Source: Hedera helix (taxonomy: Eukaryota; Streptophyta; Magnoliopsida; Apiales; Araliaceae). From it: DNA of 64,000 nucleotides. Position numbers and translations under genes: made by a program. The stretch is taken from assembly GCA_947179155.2 (NCBI GenBank), contig OX359265.1, positions 55,315,040-55,379,039 on the forward strand, written 5' to 3'. Of this stretch, positions 23,312 to 34,314 are shown in pieces. The stretch's first letter is position 1. Every line of letters starts with the position of its first letter. The notes beneath the pieces were generated by a model. That model made no database searches and was not told the DNA's origin. It was given only the letters and a program-made list of their open reading frames with translations.

Positions 23312-25162
23312 GGTAACCACACCTATACGCGTGAACGCGTTAAAACGACGGCCAAATTGCAAAGAGGGAGAGAGAGAGAGATTAAATAAATAAAAGTAAT
23401 TAAATTAGTAAATGTATTTTTAAAATTGGGAGACTTTTGAGTTGTTTTTGGAAGGTGTGAGAGAGAATGGGGGCATTATATATTATTATTGCGAAGGATA
23501 GAGTTGGCGACTGGGTATGGGTTATTATTAGAAACTGAGTTGTGCTGTCATAACTAATTAACTGAAATGTAACTAAATCATGTAGTATATCTCTCCTACA
23601 GGCTACAACACTCACATTTTAAGTCAATCCAAAAATAAAAATTACTAACACTCATCTCTTTTTCTTTGCTAATTATAAATCCCCAACCGTGAGTATCACA
23701 AAGTTAATTTAAAATTTATTTTAAACTTTATAGTTCAAGTTATATGGAATATAATGAATATTCATTTATTTTGTGATTTGTATTTTATATATGTACAATT
23801 ATACATGTAAGTAATATAAAATTATTAATTATTTTTGTCAATAATTGCTCACTTGACAAGAAAAAATTATTGGATGTATTTGGAGCAAATAAATAATTTG
23901 TTCTAATTTCTCACAAAACTATGAGATTCATATGAGATCCATCACTTGTGGACCTCAAAATATTGTGAAAGGCTAAAATAAATAATGTGAGACATCACGT
24001 GATAAGTGTCCCAGAAACATCTAATAATTTTTTTGTAACACCCATATGTAGGGGCAAATTGGCTTGTACTGCTAAAACTTGTAGCAGCAGAGTAAATGTA
24101 TTTGTTTCTAACAACTGTTTGCTGTGTAAGCCTTATCACACACACACACACGTATATATATATATATGCTAAGCTTAGGTCCTGTTTGTTTAACACTTAA
24201 TAGTTCTGAATGGCTGAATCGGTCATCCATTCAGTGCGCGTTTGTTTTGGGTTGAATGATTGAATCGGTCAGATTTTTTGGCTGAATGACTAAGTCTAAT
24301 TTTTTTGACTAAATGAATAAGTCCAGCTAAATGAAGTAATAATAATAATAATAATAAAAATAAAATATTAACTATTATATTAAGTAATATTAAATAAATT
24401 TACAATAATTTTAAATTTTTTCAGAAGAATAAAATAATAAAAATATGTTATTCAAATGTTTCAGATATATCAATTATCAAATAATTTTTTTTATTTTAAT
24501 ATTAAATTTTTTACTTCTTTTAACTTATTCACATTACTTAAATATTTAAAATTATTTTATTTAATTTTTATTAAAGACCCCCTTAATTTACTTTGTTGTT
24601 GCTTCTAAGTAAATTGTTGTGGACTTGTGCAACTGGGGCTTTGATTTACTTTTCTATTGTACGGAATGAGAAATGTACTGTTGATTTATAATACTGGCTA
24701 GTATTTTTGGTCACTACAATTTTTTTTATTATAATTTCAATCGATCAATTTGCTTATTAATATTAATAGTCCATATAGCCAAGATTTTTGATCATCCGAT
24801 CCGTCGTTTATATGTATATATATAGTTACATTAATCACGAACTAATAATACATCGGCTAAATAAATAAAAATGGAAAAGTCCAACTGCTTGCTTATGGAG
24901 AACAACATCTCAAGTATGAACATTTAACAATAAGATTTTATTCAATGTGGCCCAAATCGATCGAATTAAACACGCATATGAAAATGGATAAATTACATAT
25001 TATAATATTTTTTAAAAAGTAATTACAGAAAACATACATTTTAAAAATATTTACAAAAAGAGTATTTTTTTTAAATATATTTATAAAATTAGTGCATTCT
25101 TATCCCTTAAATTTAGTTGGATGATTTTAAAATTCAAAATTTAAAAAATCAATTACACAAAT
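23312..25162. other. AT-rich intergenic region upstream of the epimerase
   Basis: Includes a CA/TA dinucleotide microsatellite at 24137-24168 and, from about 24180, a sequence starting GGTCCTGTTTGTTTAACACT with repeated GGTTGAATGATTGAATCGGT words that looks like one end of an old DNA transposon. A short AAT run lies at 24339-24356. No gene recognised. Confidence 0.5.
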
Positions 25163-25497
25163 CAATGCATCTCATCTCTCATCCCCCTCTTTTTAGCAGA
25201 TGATGGTCTTTCTCTCTCCTCCCTCCTCCCGCTACCGCTTTCTTTCTCCTCATTCCCTCTCTGCCGCCTACCTCCCCCTTCTCCTGCATGCCGCCCCCTT
25301 CCCCCGCCTGCTCTGCCTGCCACCCCCGCTTGCCCCCTCCCCCTCCAGCTTTCTCTCTCCTCCCCCCTCCCCCCTCTCCCCACCCCCGCCTCCCCGCCTC
25401 CCCGCCTCCCTCCTCCCTCCTCCCTCCTCCCTCCCCCGCCCGCCTCTCTTTCCCTCCTCAAGCTTTCTCTCTCCTCCCTCCTCCCTTTCGGTCATAA
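25163..25497. repeat. Pyrimidine-rich (CTCCC)n tract
   Basis: About 330 bp in which the plus strand is almost wholly C and T, with CTCCCTCCTCC-type units; from 25369 to 25440 purines are nearly absent. It is sharply distinct from the AT-rich surroundings. The overlapping open frames (Pro/Ser/Leu one way, Gly/Arg/Glu the other) are low-complexity artefacts. Confidence 0.9.
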
Positions 25498-25507
25498 TTT
25501 TTTTTTT

Positions 25508-25780
25508 AATACAGTAACTAATTTTTTTATATTTCAGTTGGTAAACAAACCTTCATACGAAGGTAACCATTTTAGTTTTTGTGTGTAACCAAATAGTGAT
25601 AAAAAAAATTCAATACAGTAAATATTTTTTTTATATTTCAGTTAGTATCCAAATCTTCATACAAATGTAACCATTTTAATTTTTGTGTGTAACCAAATAG
25701 TCATAAAAAAAATTCAATACAGTAACCATTTTTGTTATATTCCAGTTGGTAACTAAACCTTCGTACAAAGGTAAATCTAG
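25508..25780. repeat. 104-bp tandem repeat, about 2.6 copies
   Basis: Units start at 25508, 25612 and 25716, each with AATACAGTAA. They contain TTCAGTTGGTAA, AACCTTCATACGAAGGTAACC (varied) and TTGTGTGTAACCAAATAGT. Spacing is exactly 104 bp twice. Confidence 0.9.
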
Positions 25781-25856
25781 GTAACCAAACACTGTGATGG
25801 AGGTAACCAAACACTAGTATGAAGGTGACCAATTCCTGAATGTGTAGTAACTAGTT

Positions 25857-25980
25857 TTGGTTACCTTTGTATTAAAGGTTGGTTACATCTGTATTAAAGT
25901 TTGATTATCTTTGTATTAAAGTTTGGTTATCTTTATATTAAAGTTTGATTACTTCTGTATTAAAGTTTGGTTACCTCTCT
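25857..25980. repeat. 22-bp tandem repeat, about 5.5 copies
   Basis: Unit GATTATCTTTGTATTAAAGT plus TT, with GGTTAC/GATTAT variation. It resembles an inverted form of part of the preceding 104-bp unit (AACCTTnnTACnAAGGTAACC). Confidence 0.85.
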
Positions 25981-26904
25981 TATTAGAATGATAATTTTTT
26001 ATTTTTATTTTGTATTGTGGATTTTGTTTTGGTAACTGCCGCATATATGACAGTTAATTATATTTGATTTAAGAAATTCCTTATTTGTAGGAAACTGAAT
26101 GATTTAATAAATTTATCTTGTTGTAGTCTTTTTGTAATTATTTTGTATATGTTTTGTTTTTATAATTACTTTCTAATTGTTGTATATTAATGTTAAGGAC
26201 CCTATGAAAATCTTATCAAAGGCCCAAAAGCATGCACATGGACCTTTCTTCTTCATTCATTTGTTTCTTTCTTTTTACTGTCTTAATATTATTAATAATA
26301 TTATTAAAACGTACATTCTCCGCATAAAAAATTATAATAAATTAATACTTTTTCAGAATATATTTTATTGTATGTTTATCTCTAAATTTGTTTAGTATTT
26401 AATTGAATAGTGATACTAAAATTGGGATGATATATTTAAGGACATCAAGTTTACCATAATATAATCTTTTGGAAATAAAATTGAGTTGATTCGCAAACAA
26501 ATTTAAGCAATTTGGTCTCAAATCAATTTTTTAACTTTATTTTCGTTTTTTTTGTAATTTTTTTGGAATATTTTTAATTATTATTTTGATTATATATATC
26601 TTGCCATTTAATATTTTATTTTAAAAACTGTAATATTTTTTAAAAATATTTTTTAATAGTTGAAATCTTGTCTACTCTTGATGATAAATTTTCTGCGTCA
26701 CTGCTCATAGGTGAAGTAAGACGATGAACCACGATTAAGATAGACAATAGATCTAGATGAAATTGAACAAAATCACCACCTAAGTGAAGTTAAACCACCG
26801 TGGCCTCCTTCCAAGAAAATGAAGTTCATTAAATTGCCAAACAAAAAATAAATAAATGCTAACAAAATAAAAAATAAAATAAAAGAGGTGTTGAAATTAA
26901 ATCA
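25981..26904. other. AT-rich DNA ending in the displaced tetraspanin 3' end
   Basis: Mostly featureless AT-rich sequence. Its last part (26859-26904, read on the minus strand) continues the tetraspanin reading frame found at 44646-44955: about 14 codons and a TAG at 26861-26859. This is therefore the original 3' end of that gene, cut off by the copia insertion. Confidence 0.55.
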
Positions 26905-27373
26905 TGTTGGATCTTGGATATTTAAATGGGGCGCCCATGGAGGGTCCGACCCATTTGGTTGTTAGTCAGATGACTATTGAGACTCAGTCTTTAACGTTAT
27001 AATTATAACGTTAAGTTGACTGAGTGGTTGGAGGTTTTATAGGGAGTGGGTTAAACCACTACGCCTATAAAACCCACGACCTCAGTTCATCTGAGATCAT
27101 CCCATCATCAATTATCAATATACTGGATATTGATTAAGCCACAGTTCTCCTAAAATAACAACTGAATTCCCAAATTTGTGACGGATCGTGAATTAGTTCT
27201 CCGTTCTCATTCTGTAGTTCGGAGATGACTGTTTGGGTTTGGGTTTGGCTTTGGCTTTTCAACCGTACGAGTTCTTCCGCACCAAAAGATCACGCTTCGA
27301 GGGTATGATTTTTGGTTCTCGTTAATGTATTTGTGTAAATATGTGATAACATACATATTATTAAAATCCTTCA
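26905..27373 (+). repeat. Copia 5' LTR
   Basis: Starts TGTTGGATCTTGG and ends AAAATCCTTCA. It contains a perfect 24-bp palindrome at 26991-27014 and a TATA box at 27066-27072 inside a second inverted repeat (GGTTTTATAGG 27033-27043 with CCTATAAAACC 27064-27074). Confidence 0.95.
27066..27072 (+). promoter_or_regulatory. TATA box of the copia LTR
   Basis: TATAAAA within CGCCTATAAAACCC; the same element is at 44338-44344 in the 3' LTR. It forms one arm of an 11-bp inverted repeat. Transcription probably starts some 25-35 bp downstream. Confidence 0.65.
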
Positions 27374-27374
27374 T

Positions 27375-27386
27375 TGGTATCAGAGC
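27375..27386 (+). other. Copia primer-binding site
   Basis: TGGTATCAGAGC two bases after the 5' LTR, complementary to the 3' end of plant initiator methionine tRNA, the usual primer for minus-strand synthesis. Confidence 0.9.
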
Positions 27387-28655
27387 ATGGTTGTAAGATC
27401 ATATGTATGTACTGTTTACACAATATGCCATGAAAGCATGTATAAAAATGAAAACCGCATGCTTTAATTTGCCATAACTTTCTGGGTAATAATCCGTTTC
27501 ATGTGATTTTGGCATGTATGCGTAGAATATTTTATGGGCTTTCCGTAGATATATTATATGCATGATTTGGATAAGAAATGACCAAGTTATGGCCTCTGTA
27601 AGAAAAATTCGCGATCTGATGGCTGGAGGTTGAAGATGAAGTGCAATAACCACTCTCAGTGGCTTGCACGTTCATTACAACACTATCATGGAAGCTCCCA
27701 AAATTGTGGTTGAGCACACCATTGAACTCAGCTCATCCAGACGAACACCACGGAAAAAACAACATCGCGAACGGAGGTCGGGAAGGCGGCGCGTGTTATA
27801 CACGCGCCTTGTGCCGCCGCGGAAATACCACGCGCCCGCGCAATGCGCGGACGTCCTTCAGCAGCTGGCGCGTGATATGCACGCGCCTGACCCGCGCGCT
27901 GACCCGCGACCCGGTTCTGACCCGCGTTTTTTCCTGTTGACCGCCCGGTTTTTTTGACCCGCCCGGTTCATTAATTAATTTCAGAAAATGTTTTTATTAA
28001 TTATTTTATATAAGAAAATGATTTATAAATACTAAATGAAATTAATAAATTCCGAAATTTTTACAGAAATTAATTATTTGCATATAATTGATGTTTCCAC
28101 TGTTTGTTTTGGAAAATTAATATATTTGGATATTTTTGTTAATTTCCAACTTAATTGTGCAATGATTAATTAATTGTGATAATTAGAATAATTATCAGAA
28201 AAATCCCAGAAAATTACAGTAACCTTTTATGATGATAATACACTGTTAGAAATTTTTGGGAAATTTTTTGATGTGTTTATAATATACTTGGTATATTAAA
28301 TTGTGTAATATTGCTTATTATTTAATTCCTTTGTTAATATTTTGAAATATTAATTGTTTGATACATGGAATTAAATTGTTATGCTGTAATTGCACATGCA
28401 CACATATTTCTAGTGGGAGTGATTTAGGTGGTAGTAATTTAATTAAAATTATTCCCTAAATTAAATGTCTTAAGCGCCGAAAATTAAGTTTAAATAATTG
28501 GACATTTATATGAATTGTGATTCCTAAGCTTGGCGAAGTCTCCCTTTTATATTTATGTCCTAATTATTTTTATGTTAATTTGATTCGTGCGGCTAAGATA
28601 TAATTATACTGTGGTGAGCTATGAATATCTCTAATCAATTTTTTCCGAAACAGAA
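27387..28655 (+). other. Copia 5' leader with GC-rich palindromes
   Basis: About 1.27 kb between the primer site and the gag ATG. A GC-rich island at 27765-27960 stands out from AT-rich flanks and holds two similar palindromes: GGCGCGTGT/ACACGCGCC (27788-27796 and 27800-27808, 3-base loop) and GGCGCGTG/CACGCGCC (27867-27874 and 27880-27887, 5-base loop). Overlapping open frames there are GC artefacts. The leader may hold dimerisation or packaging signals (inference). Confidence 0.6.
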
Positions 28656-31600
28656 ATGGCTTCAAAACACATAATCGCAGATCTTAATCAAGGAAACAAG
28701 TTAGACGGAGATAATTACGATGTTTGGCACCGTAAGGTTAGGATGGTCTTGGAGGAGCAAGAGGTTGAAGAAACCCTGCTGTCTAAAATGACAAAACCAG
28801 ACGGTGAAGATGCAAAGGATCCGGTCAAGGTTGTAGCCTTCGAAAGTTGGCGCAAAAAGGACCGAATCGCTCGCATAACGTTGCTGAGCTGCATGAACAA
28901 CGACTTCCTGTTTGAGTATGAACAATACTCAACGGCACATGAGATGTGGGAAGCTCTCAAGACGAAGTTTGGCGGCACCTCGCTGACAAGGCTGAGAGAG
29001 TTAGCCATAAGATTCGATGGTTATAAAAAACGTGATAACCACACTATGAAACAACACCTTCGAATCATGGCTAACATGATCCGGGAATTAAAATCCGGTG
29101 GGACTCAGCTGTCAGACGAGCAGCAGATTTCAGCAGTGGTTCGCTCTCTTCCCGACAGTTGGGAACATATGCGGGTCAACATGACCCATAACGAGAATAT
29201 CAGAAATTTTGATGATATTCGTCGCCACCTGGAGCTCGAGGCTGAGCGCCTTGACGTTGTCAAGTCCTCCAGGGCATATGTAGCTGAATCGAGCTCTTAT
29301 AAAGGGTTCAAGCCAAAGAAGGGCAAGAAATCTGCTAATCCTACTGCGCCTAAGATGGCTGCGAGTGGTGGTGTCAGCAAACGGAAAAGAGGCAAGCGAG
29401 GTGCTGGCAAAAAGGACAAGGCCAAGATGGCATGCTACAATTGTGGCAAGGCGGGACACTTCGCTCGTGAATGCACTGAGCCGAAGAAGGTAATTCCTAG
29501 TCCTAATCTATCTATGTGTTTAGTATCAAGTACTGTAATGGTTGCTCATTCTCTCCATATGTGGATTGTAGATTCAGGAGCAACGGACCACATAGCTAGA
29601 GATCGGAGTGGATTCGTGGAATACCGCTGCATTCCGGCTGGCAGAAAAGTATTCATGGGGAACGATTCCAGTGTGGACGTGCTAGGCACTGGCACTTACA
29701 AACTGGAAATGCGAGGAGGCTCTGCATTGACCCTACATGATGTACTTTATGCGCCGGATGTCCGGCAGAATTTATTTTCTGTTTTATCAGTACTTCGTTT
29801 AGGCTATTCTGTTAGTTTTGAGAACAACGTTGTAATAATTTCGCATGGGACGAATATTTTTGGATATGGTTTTATTAATAATGGTTTTATGGTTTTGGAT
29901 ACTGTTGATTCTAGCATTAATAGTAATGATTCCTATTCCTTTCTTGTTGAGAATGATAATGTTAGTTCAATTCAATGGCATGCTAGATTAGGCCATATTG
30001 GACAGGATAGAATGACTAGGTTAGCTCGAGCAGGTCTTTTAGGCCCACTCGCTAAAGTCAATCTACCCACTTGTGAACATTGTCTAGCAGGAAAGTCAAC
30101 TAGAAAACCATTTGGTAAAGCCACTAGGGCAGAAACGCCATTGCAACTCATTCACTCAGACATCTGTGGCCCTATGAATGTGAAAGAAAGGAATGGACGT
30201 TCCTACTTTCTCACAATGATAGATGACTATACGCGCTTCGGATATACCTTTTTGATCTCTCATAAGTCTGAGGCATTAGAATGCTTTAGACGTTATTTGA
30301 TTGAGGTCGAGAAACAGTTGGATAAAAGTGTTAAGGCACTTCGAACTGACCGAGGCCGCGAGTATCTATCCGATCAGTTCAAGGAACTGTGTGAAGAAAG
30401 AGGGATAATCAGGCAACTGACAATCCCTAGAACTCCGCAACAAAATGGTGTGGCGGAGAGGAGGAATCGAACATTATTAGACATGGTTAGGTCTATGATG
30501 GCGCAAGCAAATTTGCCTATCTCCTATTGGGGTGATGCATTGTTGACTGCGACATATATACTTAATCGTGTACCTTCGAAATCCGTTCAGTCCACCCCAT
30601 ATGAATTGTGGACCGGCAGAAAGCCCGAATTGGGCCATATGCGGCTTTGGGGATCAGCAGCTTATGTGCACAACACTTCCCATGAACATGGGAAGTTGGG
30701 CCCGAGGGGTAAGAAGTGTATCTTTGTAAGATATTCTGAACACTCCAAAGGCTACGTGTTCGTTGGAGAGCAAACTGATGGGACTGTATCGGCGATAGAG
30801 TCACGAGATGCAGATTTCCTTGAGATGGATTTCCCTAACAGAGGTGATATGAGCAAAGAGATGAACTTTTATGAGATGGAGGAAGATTTGGGAGCCCCAA
30901 CTCGTACAGTTGAGTCCGATGAGGCTATTCCTCAGGCTCCTGTAGATAGTGGGAGTGACATGCCTTCAAGCAGTACTCTTCCATCAAATGAAGAGTCTCT
31001 TGTTCCTCAAATGCGTAAAAGTCAAAGGGGCAACATTCCACGTCGTCTCTTTGAGATTGAGGGGAATGCCTTTCTGGCCGATACGCATGAAGATGAGGAA
31101 CCTCGATCTTATCGAGATGCTCTATCATCTACTGCTAGTGATAAGTGGATGACTGCAATGATAGATGAGATGGAATCCATGAGGACTAATCAAGTCTGGG
31201 ACTTGGTTGACCTTCCACCAGGGCGAAAGGCTATTGGGAACAAATGGATTCTTAAAGTCAAACGCAAGGCGGATGGTTCCATCGATCGGTACAAAGCTCG
31301 TCTTGTAGCCAAGGGCTACACCCAGCAAGAGGGAATTGATTACGAGGAAACCTTCTCACCGGTTGTGAGGTTTGCCTCAATTCGCCTCATTTTAGCAATT
31401 GTCGCACATTTGGATCTGGAGTTATATCAAATGGACGTTAAGACAGCTTTTCTCAATGGAGATTTAGCTGAGGAGATATACATGGATCAACCTGAGGGTT
31501 TCATCATAGAAGGACAAGAGCGCAAAGTCTGCAAGCTCAAACGTTCTATCTATGGTTTGAAACAGGCATCTAGGCAATGGTATCTGAGATTCCATCGAGC

Positions 31601-32378
31601 CGTCATTAGTGATGGGTTTACGATGATCGAGGAAGACCATTGTGTGTATATTAAACGATCCAAAGATAAATTCCTTATCCTATCGATGTATGTCGACGAC
31701 ATCCTACTAGCTGGGAACGATAAGGAGATGATTGTTACCACCAAAGGGTGGTTGTCCTCTAACTTTGAGATGAAGGACATGGGAGAAGCAGCTTATGTTC
31801 TTGGAGTTAAGATCTATAGAGATCGCTCAAGAAAGCTTCTTGGTTTGTCTCAAGAGACTTACCTTAAGAAGGTTCTGGAGCAATTCCAAATGAGCAACTG
31901 CAAACCCATAGACACTCCTATCGCTAAAGGTGATGCCATTGGACCCGAGCAATGCCCTAATTCTACCGAGGAAATTGAGAAAATGTCCCACTACCCGTAT
32001 GCCAGTGCTATAGGAAAGCTAATGTATGCAGTTGTGTGTACTCGGCCTGACATAGCATATGCAATCGGTTATCTCGGTCGTTATCAGTCAAATCCTGGAA
32101 TTGCCCATTGGAGGGCAATCAAGAGGATCTTGCGATATTTGAAAGGTACTTTGGACTACATGTTGTGCTATGGAGGACCGGACCTGCGCTTGATTGGTTA
32201 CTCTGATGCTAGTTGGGGAGGTAACCAAGGGGTGCGCAAGTCGACCTCAGGATATGCATTCTTGCTACATGGTGGTGCCATCACTTGGTGTAGCAAGAAA
32301 CAGACTTGCGTTGCTCTTTCAACGATGGAGTCGGAGTTTGTAGCATGTACGTCAGCTGTTCAGGAAGCCATGTTGTAA
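28656..32378 (+). CDS. Copia gag-pol polyprotein, cut near its end by a gypsy insertion
   Basis: One open frame of 1,240 residues. In order: a gag region; a CCHC zinc knuckle from C260 (CYNCGKAGHFAREC); an aspartic protease with DSGA at 306-309; a GAG-pre-integrase segment (WHARLGH); an integrase with D502, D565 and E601 (DD35E spacing); reverse transcriptase with YVDD at 1012-1015; and RNase H with the YSDASWGG block. The frame has no stop or shift before the break. The gypsy element starts at 32374, within codon 1240, and the last codons and stop come from its LTR. The missing C-terminal part is at 42497-42786. Before the break the polyprotein was about 1,335 residues. The element cannot now make complete RNase H. 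Confidence 0.95.
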   Translation: MASKHIIADLNQGNKLDGDNYDVWHRKVRMVLEEQEVEETLLSKMTKPDGEDAKDPVKVVAFESWRKKDRIARITLLSCMNNDFLFEYEQYSTAHEMWEALKTKFGGTSLTRLRELAIRFDGYKKRDNHTMKQHLRIMANMIRELKSGGTQLSDEQQISAVVRSLPDSWEHMRVNMTHNENIRNFDDIRRHLELEAERLDVVKSSRAYVAESSSYKGFKPKKGKKSANPTAPKMAASGGVSKRKRGKRGAGKKDKAKMACYNCGKAGHFARECTEPKKVIPSPNLSMCLVSSTVMVAHSLHMWIVDSGATDHIARDRSGFVEYRCIPAGRKVFMGNDSSVDVLGTGTYKLEMRGGSALTLHDVLYAPDVRQNLFSVLSVLRLGYSVSFENNVVIISHGTNIFGYGFINNGFMVLDTVDSSINSNDSYSFLVENDNVSSIQWHARLGHIGQDRMTRLARAGLLGPLAKVNLPTCEHCLAGKSTRKPFGKATRAETPLQLIHSDICGPMNVKERNGRSYFLTMIDDYTRFGYTFLISHKSEALECFRRYLIEVEKQLDKSVKALRTDRGREYLSDQFKELCEERGIIRQLTIPRTPQQNGVAERRNRTLLDMVRSMMAQANLPISYWGDALLTATYILNRVPSKSVQSTPYELWTGRKPELGHMRLWGSAAYVHNTSHEHGKLGPRGKKCIFVRYSEHSKGYVFVGEQTDGTVSAIESRDADFLEMDFPNRGDMSKEMNFYEMEEDLGAPTRTVESDEAIPQAPVDSGSDMPSSSTLPSNEESLVPQMRKSQRGNIPRRLFEIEGNAFLADTHEDEEPRSYRDALSSTASDKWMTAMIDEMESMRTNQVWDLVDLPPGRKAIGNKWILKVKRKADGSIDRYKARLVAKGYTQQEGIDYEETFSPVVRFASIRLILAIVAHLDLELYQMDVKTAFLNGDLAEEIYMDQPEGFIIEGQERKVCKLKRSIYGLKQASRQWYLRFHRAVISDGFTMIEEDHCVYIKRSKDKFLILSMYVDDILLAGNDKEMIVTTKGWLSSNFEMKDMGEAAYVLGVKIYRDRSRKLLGLSQETYLKKVLEQFQMSNCKPIDTPIAKGDAIGPEQCPNSTEEIEKMSHYPYASAIGKLMYAVVCTRPDIAYAIGYLGRYQSNPGIAHWRAIKRILRYLKGTLDYMLCYGGPDLRLIGYSDASWGGNQGVRKSTSGYAFLLHGGAITWCSKKQTCVALSTMESEFVACTSAVQEAML

Positions 32379-33423
32379 GACCCCGAATTTTATGAAATAT
32401 AAAAATTAATTTTCTTCATACAGTAAGTGGTTAAATTGACAAAGTTAAAAGTTAAGGATGTTTCGTGCAAATTATACCTTGTTGGACAATATTCTTTTTG
32501 TCGGGGAATATTCGTTTTGTCGGGGAATATTCGTTCTGCCCGTACGACGGCGCAATATAATATTCGTGTCGTACGACGGCGCCGAAATAACTAATTATTG
32601 GTGGACCCCACAACGGAATAATTGTCGGATATAGAAAACGACAGAAGTAACCTTTTTAAATAAAAATAGTCAACGGTGTTAACTATTTAAATACTGGTGA
32701 TAAAAGAATAGTAGCATACGGTAATTTATGGTATTCTACAGTAGCATGCGGTACTCTACAGTAGCACACGGTATTGCACAGTGTCTTATATTATTGATCT
32801 GAAATTGACACCCTAACTGTTGCACATCATTTCATCAATAATTGTTGTTGTATAATATTTTATGTTATCAATTCAATAATTGTTGCTACACAGTATTTTG
32901 CATTATTGATTCAATAATTGTCATTAAACTGTATTTCATATCATCGAGTCAATAATTGTTGGTGCACTGTAGTTTAAAATTATTGAATCTAATAATTGTC
33001 ACAGTAGCAAATACACAGTAATTTATATTATTTAAATTAATAATAATCTGTAACATGTTTATTACATTATTGTTATCATTGTTGTAGCATTATTTTATAT
33101 GTTGGATCCACAGGTAGAATAAATAAAATAAAATAAAATAAAATAAATATTATTATTTTTCAAAAGTTACTATTCACTGACGGAAGTTACTGTTCACATC
33201 GGAAAAGTTACTCCGGAGTCACTGTTCACTCCCGGAAATCACTATTCATCGGCTGACAAAAGTTACTGTTCATTACTGTTCACTTTTTGAAAATTTTAAA
33301 GTTACTGTGCAAAGTTACTGTGCAAGTATTGAAATTTTTTTTTAAAAAAAACGTTTGCGCAGCCTCTCTCACCTACCAAATGCACAGTGCCCACCTACCA
33401 CGCATAGTACCCCATTTTCCCCT

Positions 33424-33430
33424 ATAAATA
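33424..33430 (+). promoter_or_regulatory. TATA box of the gypsy LTR
   Basis: CCCCTATAAATAGCTTG; the twin copy is at 40249-40255 in the 3' LTR. It would place the transcript start near 33455, leaving a very long R-U5 part of about 2.2 kb. Confidence 0.65.
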
Positions 33431-34061
33431 GCTTGTTCAGCTGAATAGAAAAATCACACCTAAAACATAAAATTTTTCTATAAGAATTTTATGAGTTTTC
33501 TCTGAGAATAGTAAGGTTATTTTGAGAGTTTGAAAGTCAAAAGGAGTGCAGAAATTTTTCAAGTAAGTCTTTTATTAAAGAGTAGTAATTTTATAAATTC
33601 CTATTTTTCACGGTATTCACAAATCTTCCTTTAGAAGACTCTTCTATTAGAAGATTCATTTTTAAAAGCTTTCTTTAGAAGATTTATTTTGAAATATTAT
33701 TTTAAAAACTATTTGAAAGTTGTTATATTATACTACAAAAATTATGTTAAATATATATAATTTTGATAGTTCATAATATACGAGTTATCATACACTTTGA
33801 AATTTATATGTGGTAATTACTAATTTATATTATAAATATATAGGTTGATCAACCTCATTTAAATCAATATCCAGTCACGTGTTAAGGTAAGGAATATCAA
33901 TCTTTTCACACTCTTAAACTTACTACGGTAAGGGGTATCACTCTTTTCATCATCATAAATGGATATTATTTTCTTTCTTACTTGAAGGGATTATCATTCT
34001 TTGATTCTCGAAAATAATATCGTTTCTTTCTTGTGCCATTTATTTCCATGTATTAAATTGT

Positions 34062-34314
34062 GGGAATAACCTTACGGCGCGGTTTACCGCCTGTTGGTGA
34101 ATAACCTTATGTATTCATTCCTTATTAATCTTTGAGAATAACCTTACGGTGCGGATTACGCCTGTTTGGTGAATAACTCTTCGTGTTCAAATTCTATTAA
34201 ATTGTGGGAATAACCTTACGGTGCGGATTACGCCTGTTTGGTGAATAACTATTCGTATTCAAATTGATGGGAATAACCTTACGGTGCGGATTATCGCCTG
34301 TTGGTGAATAACCC
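34062..34314 (+). repeat. Tandem array in the gypsy 5' LTR, four copies of 63-72 bp
   Basis: Units begin GGGAATAACCTTACGG (or GAGAATAACC) at 34062, 34134, 34206 and 34269 and contain GCGGATTACGCCTGTTTGGT. The same array is at 40887-41139 in the 3' LTR. Another pair of longer repeats (TCTTTGGCCCGTAGTGCAAA) lies at 34968 and 35069. Confidence 0.9.

Noticed and set aside
25162..25517. Proline-rich and Gly/Arg/Glu-rich open frames
   Set aside because: They come from the low-complexity CTCCC tract; there are no stops because of composition.
27659..27957. Overlapping ~95-codon open frames upstream of gag
   Set aside because: They lie in the GC-rich copia leader with palindromes; stop codons are rare there by composition and no domain is visible.
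34062..34314. CRISPR-like regular repeats
   Set aside because: Four units of 63-72 bp with related, not unique, spacers inside a plant LTR; a simple tandem repeat in a eukaryotic genome.
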